A stretch of 60,651 bases of DNA, taken from assembly GCA_020054235.1 (NCBI GenBank), contig JAGVLQ010000004.1, positions 1 through 60,651 of the forward strand, given 5' to 3'. Position 1 is the first letter of the stretch; each line of letters opens with the position of its first letter. Of this stretch, positions 27,511-35,379 are shown one piece after another. The translations under genes were made by a program, and so were the position numbers. The stretch comes from Candidatus Babeliales bacterium. Lineage in GTDB: Bacteria > Babelota > Babeliae > Babelales > JACPOV01. The notes under the pieces were generated by a model. That model was not told the origin of the DNA. It worked only from the letters and a program-made list of their open reading frames with translations, and did not search any database.

Positions 27511-28110
27511 TTATAAATTGATCTTAAAAGACCCTTGCCGAATTATTTTTATTTTTTCAGGATCTGTGCAATCAATAATAGTAGAAGGCAAAGCTTCACC
27601 AGAATCTTTTCTGTCTGTAACAATATATTCAATTTCTTTTAAGATTTCTGGATTGATTTTTTCAACGGTTTCCGGAATCACCTGTCCCGCTAAATTTGCA
27701 CTAGTAGAAAACAAGGGCCCTACGACCTTCATTACAGCTTGTAACCCTTGATGCGCAGGAATTCTCAAAGCTATGGTTCCTTGGTTTGATTTCATAAAAT
27801 CTGGCACTTTTGCTTTAGCTTTAAAAATTAGGGTAACTGGCCCAGGCCAAACAGATTCAATTAAATCTTTGAGCTTATTGGTTTTTAAATCCACCAATTC
27901 CTCTACTTCCTCTTTTGAGGGTACTAAAATTAGATATGGCTTTTCATAGCGCCCTTTAATTTTGTTTAATAGTTCAAATGAATTTTTTGTAACTGTAGCA
28001 AGTAACCCCAAGACCGTATCCGTAGTACAAATAGAAATATTTCCGACAGCAAGAGAAGTTACTAGTTGTGCAACATTCTCTGAATTATCCCAGAATAGAT
28101 GCTTTTTCAT
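27511..28110 (-). CDS. tsaC: Threonylcarbamoyl-AMP synthase (TsaC/YrdC)
   Basis: Makes threonylcarbamoyl-AMP from Thr, bicarbonate and ATP, the first step of the t6A37 tRNA modification. The 199-residue chain is the short TsaC type without a Sua5 C-terminal domain. Diagnostic segments are TTDTVLGLLA, KGRYEKPYLILV, WPGPVTLIFKA, ALRIPAH and FSTSANLAGQ. It stands divergent to folC across a 190-base promoter region. Confidence 0.9.
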   Translation of the reverse strand: MKKHLFWDNSENVAQLVTSLAVGNISICTTDTVLGLLATVTKNSFELLNKIKGRYEKPYLILVPSKEEVEELVDLKTNKLKDLIESVWPGPVTLIFKAKAKVPDFMKSNQGTIALRIPAHQGLQAVMKVVGPLFSTSANLAGQVIPETVEKINPEILKEIEYIVTDRKDSGEALPSTIIDCTDPEKIKIIRQGSFKINL

Positions 28111-28160
28111 AAATTTTAATCTTTTATAAATAAATACTTTAACTTTTTACAACTTAATTT

Positions 28161-28193
28161 ATAGTTTGACATTTTTAAAATAAACTATACCAT
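28161..28193 (+). promoter_or_regulatory. Probable promoter of the folC-atp gene cluster, with short dyad
   Basis: A consensus TTGACA -35 (28166-28171) lies 16 bases before TACCAT (28188-28193). The -35 and spacer are framed by a 7-bp dyad, ATAGTTT (28161-28167) and AAACTAT (28182-28188), which may be an operator. Confidence 0.45.
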
Positions 28194-28301
28194 AGATTAT
28201 AGGCAATTTTCAATTAAAATTGCAATCCCAAAAAATGGTTGAGTGGTAATTTTGGAGGTTTTAGAAAGAAGTTTTTTTTATACTTTTGAGTGGAGAAAAT
28301 C

Positions 28302-29720
28302 ATGGTCAATGCTACAAGAAAAACTGTTTCTCAAGGAAAAGAAATAGTAACAGGCATTCAACGAAATTATAATGAAATCGTTGAATATCTCGATTCTCAT
28401 TGGTCAACGCGCACTGAAAAAGACTTAAGCGTTATGCAAGCTCTTGATAGAGCACTCAACAATCCTTCAAAAGATGTTAATGCAGTTTTAGTTGGTGGTA
28501 CTAATGGAAAAGGACTAACCATCAATTTTGCAAGCATTCTTTTAAAAGAAGAAGGCTTTCGCGTTGGTACTTTTTATTCGCCGCATATCCTAACCTATAA
28601 TGAGCAATTTGCGATCGATAATGAAATTATTTCAAATAAAGCTTTTACTGAACTAGCCAATGAAGTCATAAACACCGCTGAAGTGCATGCAATTAAAGCA
28701 ACTACTCTTGAAATTTTATCAGTAATGGCTCTTATGTATTTCAGAGATCAAAAGGTTGACGTTGCACTTCTTGAAATGCGCAAGCGTAATGCCTTTGATC
28801 CATTTGCAATTTGCAGTCCAAAAATTGTAGCAATCACCCGTATAACTGATGATATGATTCCAGGATCAACAACTCCGTTAGAAACTATCATTAAAGATAT
28901 GTTGCAATCAATTAAAACAGAAACACATGTTGTTTCTGCAGATCAAAGCAAAACAAATCTTCAAGCAATGCTTGATGAAACTAAAAAACATGGCGGTACT
29001 TGGGCAATGCCTATTCGTAAGCTTGCACCATTAGCGTATCCTTTTGAACAACTTCATGGCCGATGTGCAGCTCTTGCAGAGCGTATTTGCCAAATTTATG
29101 TTGATGAATTTAGTCAAACAGCTGCCGTAACCGATGCAAGTTTACTTGCAAAACAAAAAGGTCAACGTGGCCGCCCTACCCTAGAAGCAAAACGCCAAGC
29201 TGAATTAAATCCTAAAAAGACTCTTGATCAATTTTGGAAAGAAAATAGTGCACAATTACCAGCGCACTTTGAGCTTCTTGATAAAGAAAAACCATCTATT
29301 TTGCTCGATAATGCACGCAATATAGATGCTATTAAAAACTTATTGCTTGGTATTCGCTTAATGCATTACCAACGACCTCTTAAAGGTTTAGCCTTTATTT
29401 TCGGTTGCGATAAAAATCTTATCAATGCAGAAAAATTCTTGAGAGAATTGCGCTATTTTTCAAAAAAAATGTCTGCGCACATTATTTTCTGTCCAATCTC
29501 TCAATCAATTCCTGGCGTTTTTGAAGAATCATGGAATGTTGATCAAATTACCAATGATGTTAAAAGTTTAAAAATAAAAGCAAAATCTGCAAAAAACTTT
29601 AACGAAGCCTTTGAAATGGCAAAACAATTAGTTGATGAACGCCATGGGCTTGTGGTAATTTCAGGATCTCAAACACTTATTGCTGAATACTGGCGTCATA
29701 AAGGTATGAAAAAACTGTAA
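28302..29720 (+). CDS. folC: Divergent folylpolyglutamate/dihydrofolate synthase (Mur-ligase family)
   Basis: The 472-residue protein keeps the family P-loop GGTNGKG (65-71), SPHILTYNEQF, TTLEILSVMAL and a C-terminal ligase domain. Two hallmark motifs are altered: the central GLGGRxDATN-type segment reads EMRKRNAFD, and the LDGAHN motif reads LDNARN. There is also a basic insert (KQKGQRGRPTLEAKRQ) before the PAHFEL segment. It may still add glutamate to folate, may use another substrate or may be inactive. GGAG is eight bases before the ATG at 28302; the longer GTG frame is not needed. It heads the cluster with the ATPase membrane subunits. Confidence 0.75.
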   Translation: MVNATRKTVSQGKEIVTGIQRNYNEIVEYLDSHWSTRTEKDLSVMQALDRALNNPSKDVNAVLVGGTNGKGLTINFASILLKEEGFRVGTFYSPHILTYNEQFAIDNEIISNKAFTELANEVINTAEVHAIKATTLEILSVMALMYFRDQKVDVALLEMRKRNAFDPFAICSPKIVAITRITDDMIPGSTTPLETIIKDMLQSIKTETHVVSADQSKTNLQAMLDETKKHGGTWAMPIRKLAPLAYPFEQLHGRCAALAERICQIYVDEFSQTAAVTDASLLAKQKGQRGRPTLEAKRQAELNPKKTLDQFWKENSAQLPAHFELLDKEKPSILLDNARNIDAIKNLLLGIRLMHYQRPLKGLAFIFGCDKNLINAEKFLRELRYFSKKMSAHIIFCPISQSIPGVFEESWNVDQITNDVKSLKIKAKSAKNFNEAFEMAKQLVDERHGLVVISGSQTLIAEYWRHKGMKKL

Positions 29721-29726
29721 TCACTT

Positions 29727-30020
29727 ATGAGCATTATTTCAGTATTTGTTTCAAGCATACTAGGAATTATATTAGGTTTTGCATATGGGCTTTCCTTCAC
29801 AAGAAGGAAAGCCTTTTGCTTGAGCAATAATAAATCTCAGAATTTTGTACGTATGAGCGGTCTTTCAATAGTAAGAATTGCTTCTTTGGCTTATATTCTT
29901 TTTTATATAATACAAGCGGATTCTATACAAACTAGCCTTGTAGTGATACTATTTGTAGTAACTTCGTGGTCTATTATATTAAAAAACAAGGTTCTTTATG
30001 ATGGAAATAGAATCATTTGA
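29727..30020 (+). CDS. Small membrane protein, AtpR/AtpI-like
   Basis: This 97-residue protein has three membrane helices (about residues 5-22, 40-60 and 68-85) and the cluster SFTRRK after the first helix. Placement directly before ATPase subunit a, size and helix layout fit the small proteins AtpI (F-type) or AtpR (N-type ATPases), which aid c-ring assembly or ion delivery. Sequence similarity is too weak to choose. It starts six bases after folC and overlaps atpB by 20 bases. Confidence 0.5.
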   Translation: MSIISVFVSSILGIILGFAYGLSFTRRKAFCLSNNKSQNFVRMSGLSIVRIASLAYILFYIIQADSIQTSLVVILFVVTSWSIILKNKVLYDGNRII

Positions 30021-30735
30021 ACAAAACCAAGTCAATATTGGTTCATGGTTCGGCATAGAATCTTCTTTTCTTACAATTTCCCTTGGCACAATCTTTAATA
30101 CTTGGTTTATTCTTTTACTTCTCATACTTATCCTTCTTCTGTTCCGCTTTTCCTTAGAAAGGAAAAAAAGCACTCTGGCATATATACTATTATCAGCTAC
30201 AGAATCTTTCATGGAATTAATTAGTCAAACGCTGGGAAAGTTTATATATAAACATTTTGCCTTCATAACTTCACTTTTTATTTTTATTTTATTCTGCAAT
30301 TGTATCGCAGTAATTCCATGGACAACAGAACCTACTACTGATTTAAACACAACGCTCGCTCTTGGTCTCGTATCCTTTTTTTACAAAGAATATTATGCCA
30401 TAAAAACACAAGGTTTATGGGGATATTTTCAAGAATTTTTAAGACCATTCTTTTTAATGCTACCAGTTAATATTATTGGACATTTTTCAAAAATTATCTC
30501 AATATCGTTCCGCTTATTTGGCAATATCTTTGGTGGCTCCATCATCATGGAACTTTACCGACATGCAATAGCTGGATCATTACTTTTGGAACTTCTTGGT
30601 CTCTTTTCAGGATTAAATTTTTTAATTCTGATTTTTTTTGGCCTTTTTGAAGGAATTATTCAAGCTTTTGTATTTTCTATGTTATCATTAACCTATCTAG
30701 CTCTTGCTTTGCAAGAAGATGAACCAGAGGCATAA
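30001..30735 (+). CDS. atpB: F-type ATPase subunit a
   Basis: This 244-residue integral subunit forms the ion half-channels next to the c-ring. The essential stator Arg is R171 in the segment ISISFRLFGNIFGGS, matching the LRLFGN motif of the family. About five or six helices are visible, with TTEPTTDLNTTLALGLVSF before the long hairpin. Adjacent ATGs occur at 29998 and 30001. It overlaps the preceding gene and is separated from the fused c-subunit gene by one base, so expression is coupled. Confidence 0.9.
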   Translation: MEIESFEQNQVNIGSWFGIESSFLTISLGTIFNTWFILLLLILILLLFRFSLERKKSTLAYILLSATESFMELISQTLGKFIYKHFAFITSLFIFILFCNCIAVIPWTTEPTTDLNTTLALGLVSFFYKEYYAIKTQGLWGYFQEFLRPFFLMLPVNIIGHFSKIISISFRLFGNIFGGSIIMELYRHAIAGSLLLELLGLFSGLNFLILIFFGLFEGIIQAFVFSMLSLTYLALALQEDEPEA

Positions 30736-30736
30736 A

Positions 30737-31696
30737 ATGTTTGATCTTGCTTTTATCCTTCATTTTGCAAGTATTGCCCTAATAATTATTTTATGTACTT
30801 TAGGAGGTGGGATTGGTGGTGGATTAACAGGTGAAGCTGTTATTGAAGCAATTAATATTCAACCGCGCGCTCAAGGTCAAATTTTAAAAACCTCTATCAT
30901 CGGCTTAGCTCTCATCGAAACAGCATCAATTTTAGCGCTCATTATTACCTTTTTATTATTTAAAGAAAAATCACTCGAAAATTTTACACTGACAAATGGT
31001 GTCGCAAAAATTGGTATAGCTCTTTCGATTGGCATTACTTCATTATTTGTTGGTATCGTTTCAGCCCTTCCTGTAAGAAAATCCTGTTTGGCTATTGCAC
31101 GTCAACCTTTTTTTAGCCAAAAGATTCTCAATCTCATGATCATAACTCTATCTATCATTCAAACGCCGGTAATTTTTGGCTTTCTGATTGCTCTTTTTAT
31201 TAACTTTCAGATATCATCTTCGTCTATCTTTTACGAAAGCATACGATTTCTTGCTGCTGGTATTGCAATAAGCATTGGATCAATTGGCCCTGTGCTTGGA
31301 CTTGCAAAATTTGCAGAAAAAGCTTGTTATAGTCTCAGCATTAATAGAAATTCTTATGATGTTATAATACCGTTTGTTTTTATGAGTGCAGCAATTATAG
31401 AAACTCCTTTAATCTTTGCATTTTTGGTATCACTTATTATCACCTTAACGCCTCTCTCTAATGAGAATCCTTTAGCTGCAATTCGCATGATAAGTGCAGC
31501 ACTATGCATCGGACTTGGCACTTTAGCACCAAGTTTGAGTTCAAGCAAAACAGCAACAGCAGCTTGCCAAGAAATCGCCTACAAGCCTCAACATTATTCA
31601 TTACTCTCTCAAGCTAGCATGTTCGGTCAAGGTCTTATCGATGCAGCAGCAGTTTATGCACTTTTAATTGCTTTAATGATTATATTTATTCCTTAA
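30737..31696 (+). CDS. atpE: F-type ATPase subunit c, four hairpins fused in one chain
   Basis: A normal c subunit is a single hairpin of 75-90 residues; this chain has 319 residues and reads as four consecutive c-type hairpins. The ion-binding positions on each outer helix are E61 (ALIETASIL), Q142 (SIIQTPVIF), E222 (AIIETPLIF) and D302 (GLIDAAAVY), spaced 80-81 residues apart. Polar loops recur in register (IQPRAQG, ARQPFFS, INRNSYD, YKPQHYS). The Gln codon is CAA, one base from Glu GAA. The first hairpin has the Gly-rich GGGIGGGL helix. The start at 30737 is one base after atpB; the frame opening at 30704 reads back into atpB. No other ATPase subunit gene is in the window. Confidence 0.88.
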   Translation: MFDLAFILHFASIALIIILCTLGGGIGGGLTGEAVIEAINIQPRAQGQILKTSIIGLALIETASILALIITFLLFKEKSLENFTLTNGVAKIGIALSIGITSLFVGIVSALPVRKSCLAIARQPFFSQKILNLMIITLSIIQTPVIFGFLIALFINFQISSSSIFYESIRFLAAGIAISIGSIGPVLGLAKFAEKACYSLSINRNSYDVIIPFVFMSAAIIETPLIFAFLVSLIITLTPLSNENPLAAIRMISAALCIGLGTLAPSLSSSKTATAACQEIAYKPQHYSLLSQASMFGQGLIDAAAVYALLIALMIIFIP

Positions 31697-31730
31697 TGCA
31701 ATTTAAAAAATTTTAAACCTGAAGGATATC

Positions 31731-32867
31731 ATGAAAAAAAAGGAACTGCAGGTTCTTTATATTCTCACGAAACTTGAACTTGGGGGTGCACAAAAAGTAT
31801 GTCTTTCTCTTTATCATGAACTTATTAAACACGGAAATCGTGCATTATTAGTTTCTGGAAATGACGGAGCATTAATCAACAAACTTCCTAAAAATGATTC
31901 GATCATTCTTCTTGAAAATTTTAAAAGGGAAGTTTCTTTGTTTGGATTTTGGCGAGAAATAAAAAACTTTTTCCAACTTATTCGTCTTTTAAAACAGAAA
32001 AAAAATGAATATTCTTACTTAATAGTTCACACTCACAGTACCAAAGCAGGAATACTCGGTCGCTGGGCTGCATATCTTGCAGGAATTCGTACAAGAATTC
32101 ACACCGTGCATGGTTTTGGTTTTCATCCTTATCAAAATATACTCGGATGGTTCATAAATTATAGTTTAGAATTTTTAACTTCTTTTATTACAACACATTA
32201 TATTTGTGTTTCTTCTTATGATGTTAAAATAGGGCTACGTCTTTTGCCAAATTTTGCTAAAAAAAATTCTATCATTCGAGCAAGTGTTGATGATGAAAAA
32301 TTCTTACCGGCACAAAAAACATCCTTGGAAAAAAAACATTTTATTTTTGGTACTATTTCTTGTTTTAAAAAACAAAAAAATCTCTTTGATTTATTACAAG
32401 CATTTAAATACAGCCATCAAAAAAATCCTCACATTAAACTTGAAGTTATTGGTGATGGGCACTTGAGAGCTAATCTTGAAAAATGGATTAAAGAAAACAA
32501 TCTCGAACAGCATGTTAAATTACTTGGTTGGCAAGAAAATGTTTCAGCATATATGAACTCCTGGGATGCTTTTGTTTTGAGTTCATTATGGGAAGGGTTA
32601 CCCTGTGCAATTATTGAAGCTCGTTTACTAAAATTACCGGTAATTAGCTATGATACTGGTGGCATTCATGATGTAATAATGCATCAAGAAAACGGCCTTC
32701 TTATAAAACCTAAAAAATGGATTGATCTTGCTGAAAGCATGATTACTGTATCTTCAGATAAAAATTTGTATCAAAAACTAAAAAATTATCAAGATAATCT
32801 TCATGATTTTTATTTAAATACAATGATTACAAAACATATCAAACTCTATAAATCATTTATCAATTAA
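31731..32867 (+). CDS. Glycosyltransferase family 4 enzyme
   Basis: This 378-residue GT-B enzyme of the group 1 type has an N-terminal acceptor domain starting YILTKLELGGAQKV, the linker region HTVHGFGFHP and a C-terminal nucleotide-sugar domain with the family Glu pair in SSLWEGLPCAIIEARLLK. It has no signal peptide or helices and is cytoplasmic or membrane-peripheral. It probably adds a sugar during envelope glycolipid or polysaccharide assembly. It follows the c-subunit gene by 34 bases on the same strand, with AAGGATAT before the ATG. Confidence 0.85.
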   Translation: MKKKELQVLYILTKLELGGAQKVCLSLYHELIKHGNRALLVSGNDGALINKLPKNDSIILLENFKREVSLFGFWREIKNFFQLIRLLKQKKNEYSYLIVHTHSTKAGILGRWAAYLAGIRTRIHTVHGFGFHPYQNILGWFINYSLEFLTSFITTHYICVSSYDVKIGLRLLPNFAKKNSIIRASVDDEKFLPAQKTSLEKKHFIFGTISCFKKQKNLFDLLQAFKYSHQKNPHIKLEVIGDGHLRANLEKWIKENNLEQHVKLLGWQENVSAYMNSWDAFVLSSLWEGLPCAIIEARLLKLPVISYDTGGIHDVIMHQENGLLIKPKKWIDLAESMITVSSDKNLYQKLKNYQDNLHDFYLNTMITKHIKLYKSFIN

Positions 32868-32940
32868 GGGTAGACGTCACAGACATTAATGTTACAATAA
32901 ACGGTATCAAAATCTAGAAAGAATTAATATCATAAATTAT

Positions 32941-33029
32941 CTCGTAAACCCTTCATCAAGCTCGTGGTGATCGTTATATATTAGTATTTATCTGTCCGTT
33001 CATCATAAGCATGTAGAAGAATATAAACG
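32941..33029. repeat. Decayed copies of a palindromic repeat
   Basis: CCCTTCATCAAGCTCGTGGT at 32949-32968 and CCGTTCATCATAAGCATGTA at 32996-33015 each look like degenerate versions of the common CCGTTC...CAAGCTC...GAACGG palindromic repeat. They are roughly inverted to one another. The region lies just upstream of the cysteine-synthase-like gene. Confidence 0.4.
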
Positions 33030-33044
33030 ATTAAAAGGGAAAAA

Positions 33045-34031
33045 ATGTTTTATCAATCTTTAACTAAAGCAATAGGCAATACTCCACTCATAAAATTTTC
33101 TGCTGATTGCCCGGCCACTATACTCATTAAATTAGAATATCTAAACCCAGGTGGAAGTGTAAAAGATCGGTCAGCATTATATTTAATCGAAAAAGCTGAA
33201 AAATCTGGACAATTAAAACCTGGTGGCACTATTATCGATGCTTCATCTGGGAATCAAGGTATTGCAACAGCAATGATTGGAGCTATGAAGGGTTATAAAG
33301 TAATTATTTCTGTTTCAGAAAAAATTAGTCAGGAAAAATTAAAAACCATACAAGCATATGGTGCTGAAATTATTATGTCAAAGCCTACAAAATTTCTCGA
33401 AGATCCAGAAAGCTATCATAGCAAAGCACTTGCATTACACAAAAAAACACCCAATTCATTTATGCCAAATCAATATTTTAACCCTGTTAATGCTGAAGCT
33501 CATTATTACTCGTTAGGACCTGAAATATGGGAACAAACCGACGGTAAAATAACGCATTTTTTTGCCGCTGCAGGAACTGGTGGTCATGTAAGTGGTGTGG
33601 GCAAATATCTTAAAGAAAAAAATCCAAATATTCGTGTAATTGCCTTTGATTCCGAAAATTCTTGGCGATCAACCCATGGTAAACCAAAACCTTATAAAGT
33701 AGAAGGAATGGGCATAGACTTTGATTCTCCTGTTTTAAATAAAAATGTGATTGATGAAATTCTTACCGTGTCTGACCGTGATGCCCTTGCCATGCTTAAA
33801 AAACTAGCTCATAACTACGGATTACTTGTTGGTCCAACTAGTGGCGCTGTAGCCTATGCAACATTTGAATATGCAAAAAAATTAGATAATAAGGCTATCT
33901 GTGTTATGGTTTTTGGAGATTCAGGACGTGCCTACTTGAGTAAAAATTTTTACGAACAAGGAAAAGGTAAACAACTTCTAAAAAGTACAAAAACAAAACA
34001 ATATCGCGAATTAGAAAAATTACAAATATAA
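33045..34031 (+). CDS. PLP-dependent cysteine synthase / cystathionine beta-synthase family enzyme
   Basis: This 328-residue fold-type II PLP enzyme has the Schiff-base Lys K40 in NPGGSVKDR, a substrate loop SSGNQG (67-72), a phosphate-binding Gly loop AAGTGGHVSGV and a C-terminal PTSGAVAYA. It makes Cys from O-acetylserine plus sulphide, or condenses Ser with homocysteine; the sequence does not separate CysK from CBS lacking regulatory domains. GGGAAAAA precedes the ATG. No serine acetyltransferase gene is nearby. Confidence 0.85.
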   Translation: MFYQSLTKAIGNTPLIKFSADCPATILIKLEYLNPGGSVKDRSALYLIEKAEKSGQLKPGGTIIDASSGNQGIATAMIGAMKGYKVIISVSEKISQEKLKTIQAYGAEIIMSKPTKFLEDPESYHSKALALHKKTPNSFMPNQYFNPVNAEAHYYSLGPEIWEQTDGKITHFFAAAGTGGHVSGVGKYLKEKNPNIRVIAFDSENSWRSTHGKPKPYKVEGMGIDFDSPVLNKNVIDEILTVSDRDALAMLKKLAHNYGLLVGPTSGAVAYATFEYAKKLDNKAICVMVFGDSGRAYLSKNFYEQGKGKQLLKSTKTKQYRELEKLQI

Positions 34032-34040
34032 AAAAGGCCG

Positions 34041-34083
34041 CAAAACAGAAACCCCTATCCAGACAGAACGTCGTGGACAGGGG
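34041..34083 (-). terminator. Probable terminator of the glycosyltransferase/acyl-CoA ligase transcript
   Basis: The hairpin 34052-34083 pairs CCCCT and TCCA with GGACAGGGG, with one mismatch and a bulge. On the minus strand it is followed by TTTCTGTTTTG. It lies about 170 bases beyond the stop at 34256. On the plus strand no T-run follows. Confidence 0.45.
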
Positions 34084-34255
34084 AAATGGAGGTTATCACG
34101 ATTAATTTTTATAGTTTAAAAATACAACAATTGATGCTAAAAATCAAATTATTTTTCAGGAGTAACAACGATAACACCTTCTTATTTGAATATTTTTTCA
34201 TTATAATTTAAAAAGCTCAACTCTGCCGACTATTATTTCAGATATGAAATTTTTA

Positions 34256-35371
34256 TCAATGCAATCTTTTTCCACTTAATAACGATTCAAAAATCTGAAT
34301 GTATTTGTTAGTCATAGCCGTCATAGTAAATTCATGATTAATAGATTCGAATGCCTTTTTACCTATTCTTTTTCTTAATTGAGGGTCTTCCATAAGAACC
34401 TCTAATTTATCCACTAAAGCCGCTTCGTCATTTGAAGAAATCACAAAACCATTTTCCTCTGATCTAATTACCTCATGATACCGCGTGGAACTTGTTACAA
34501 TGCAGGGCAAAGAAAAACACATAGCCTCAAGCAAAGCGACAGACATACCCTCCTGAAAGGAGGGTAAAACAAAACAGTCAAACAGGTGGTAATAACCATA
34601 TGCCGCTTGACCTACAATAAAACGCACCTTATCTTCAATGTTCAACTGTCTAACCAAACTCCTCAGCTTTTCTTCTAAAGGACCAAAGCCAAGAAGAACT
34701 AATGCTATCTTTTTATTCTTTTTCAAAATTTCTGCAAATGCATTAATCAAAAGCGGAATATTTTTGATTTCTACAAATCTTCCAACAAATCCAATAACAA
34801 AAACATCGGGCTCTAGGCCCAGATTAAGCCGCGTTACTTGCTCACGTTCGGCCAAAGCACGAATACGCTTTACGCTAATTCCATTAGGTATAGTAAAAAC
34901 ATTACGCTCAGAAATCCACCCAGAACGCTTAAGTGATTCGGCAATATCTTGAGAAACACCAACCACCTTTTGGGCGAGCTGAAAGGTAAAACTATCAAGT
35001 ATATTACGCAACGTTCCGTCACGAAAAATACTCCAATGTAATACCGAAATCAATGGAACATGATGAAATCTAGCAATAATCCGCGCCGCAAAATTTGCAG
35101 CCCACAATGACGAATGTATGCAATCAGGTTGCAATCTTTTTACAAGACTCCACAAACGAAGAAAAAAAATAGGATCATATAACGAAAGCAGTCCCTTCAC
35201 CTGATATGTTTTAATGTTCATAGCTTCAAGGCGCTCTCTATTAGGCCCATCATAAAAATAGATAACATGATGCTCATAATCAGAAAGCTCAGCCAAAAGA
35301 TCGACTAAAAGACTTTCTGCTCCCCCACGTTTAAGACTTGAAATAATATGAACCAATTTTTGGCTTTTCAT
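34256..35371 (-). CDS. Glycosyltransferase family 4 enzyme
   Basis: This 371-residue GT-B protein has the acceptor-domain opening HIISSLKRGGAESLLVDLL, the inter-domain FVGRFVEIKN (start of the donor domain) and the Glu pair in PSFQEGMSVALLEAM. It is about as long as its plus-strand counterpart at 31731 but clearly a separate paralogue. It starts eight bases after the acyl-CoA ligase gene, so the two form an operon. A joint role in modifying a lipid or glycolipid is inferred from this pairing only. Confidence 0.85.
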   Translation of the reverse strand: MKSQKLVHIISSLKRGGAESLLVDLLAELSDYEHHVIYFYDGPNRERLEAMNIKTYQVKGLLSLYDPIFFLRLWSLVKRLQPDCIHSSLWAANFAARIIARFHHVPLISVLHWSIFRDGTLRNILDSFTFQLAQKVVGVSQDIAESLKRSGWISERNVFTIPNGISVKRIRALAEREQVTRLNLGLEPDVFVIGFVGRFVEIKNIPLLINAFAEILKKNKKIALVLLGFGPLEEKLRSLVRQLNIEDKVRFIVGQAAYGYYHLFDCFVLPSFQEGMSVALLEAMCFSLPCIVTSSTRYHEVIRSEENGFVISSNDEAALVDKLEVLMEDPQLRKRIGKKAFESINHEFTMTAMTNKYIQIFESLLSGKRLH

Positions 35372-35379
35372 ATGTCACG

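Noticed and set aside
30704-30736. Upstream start for the fused c subunit
   Set aside because: The extra 11 residues come from the last codons of atpB in another frame, and the ATG at 30737 gives a normal c-subunit opening.
34052-34083. Structured RNA or riboswitch in the space after the cysteine-synthase-like gene
   Set aside because: The hairpin with T-rich flank on the minus strand is better explained as a terminator of the glycosyltransferase operon, and no conserved aptamer pattern was seen.
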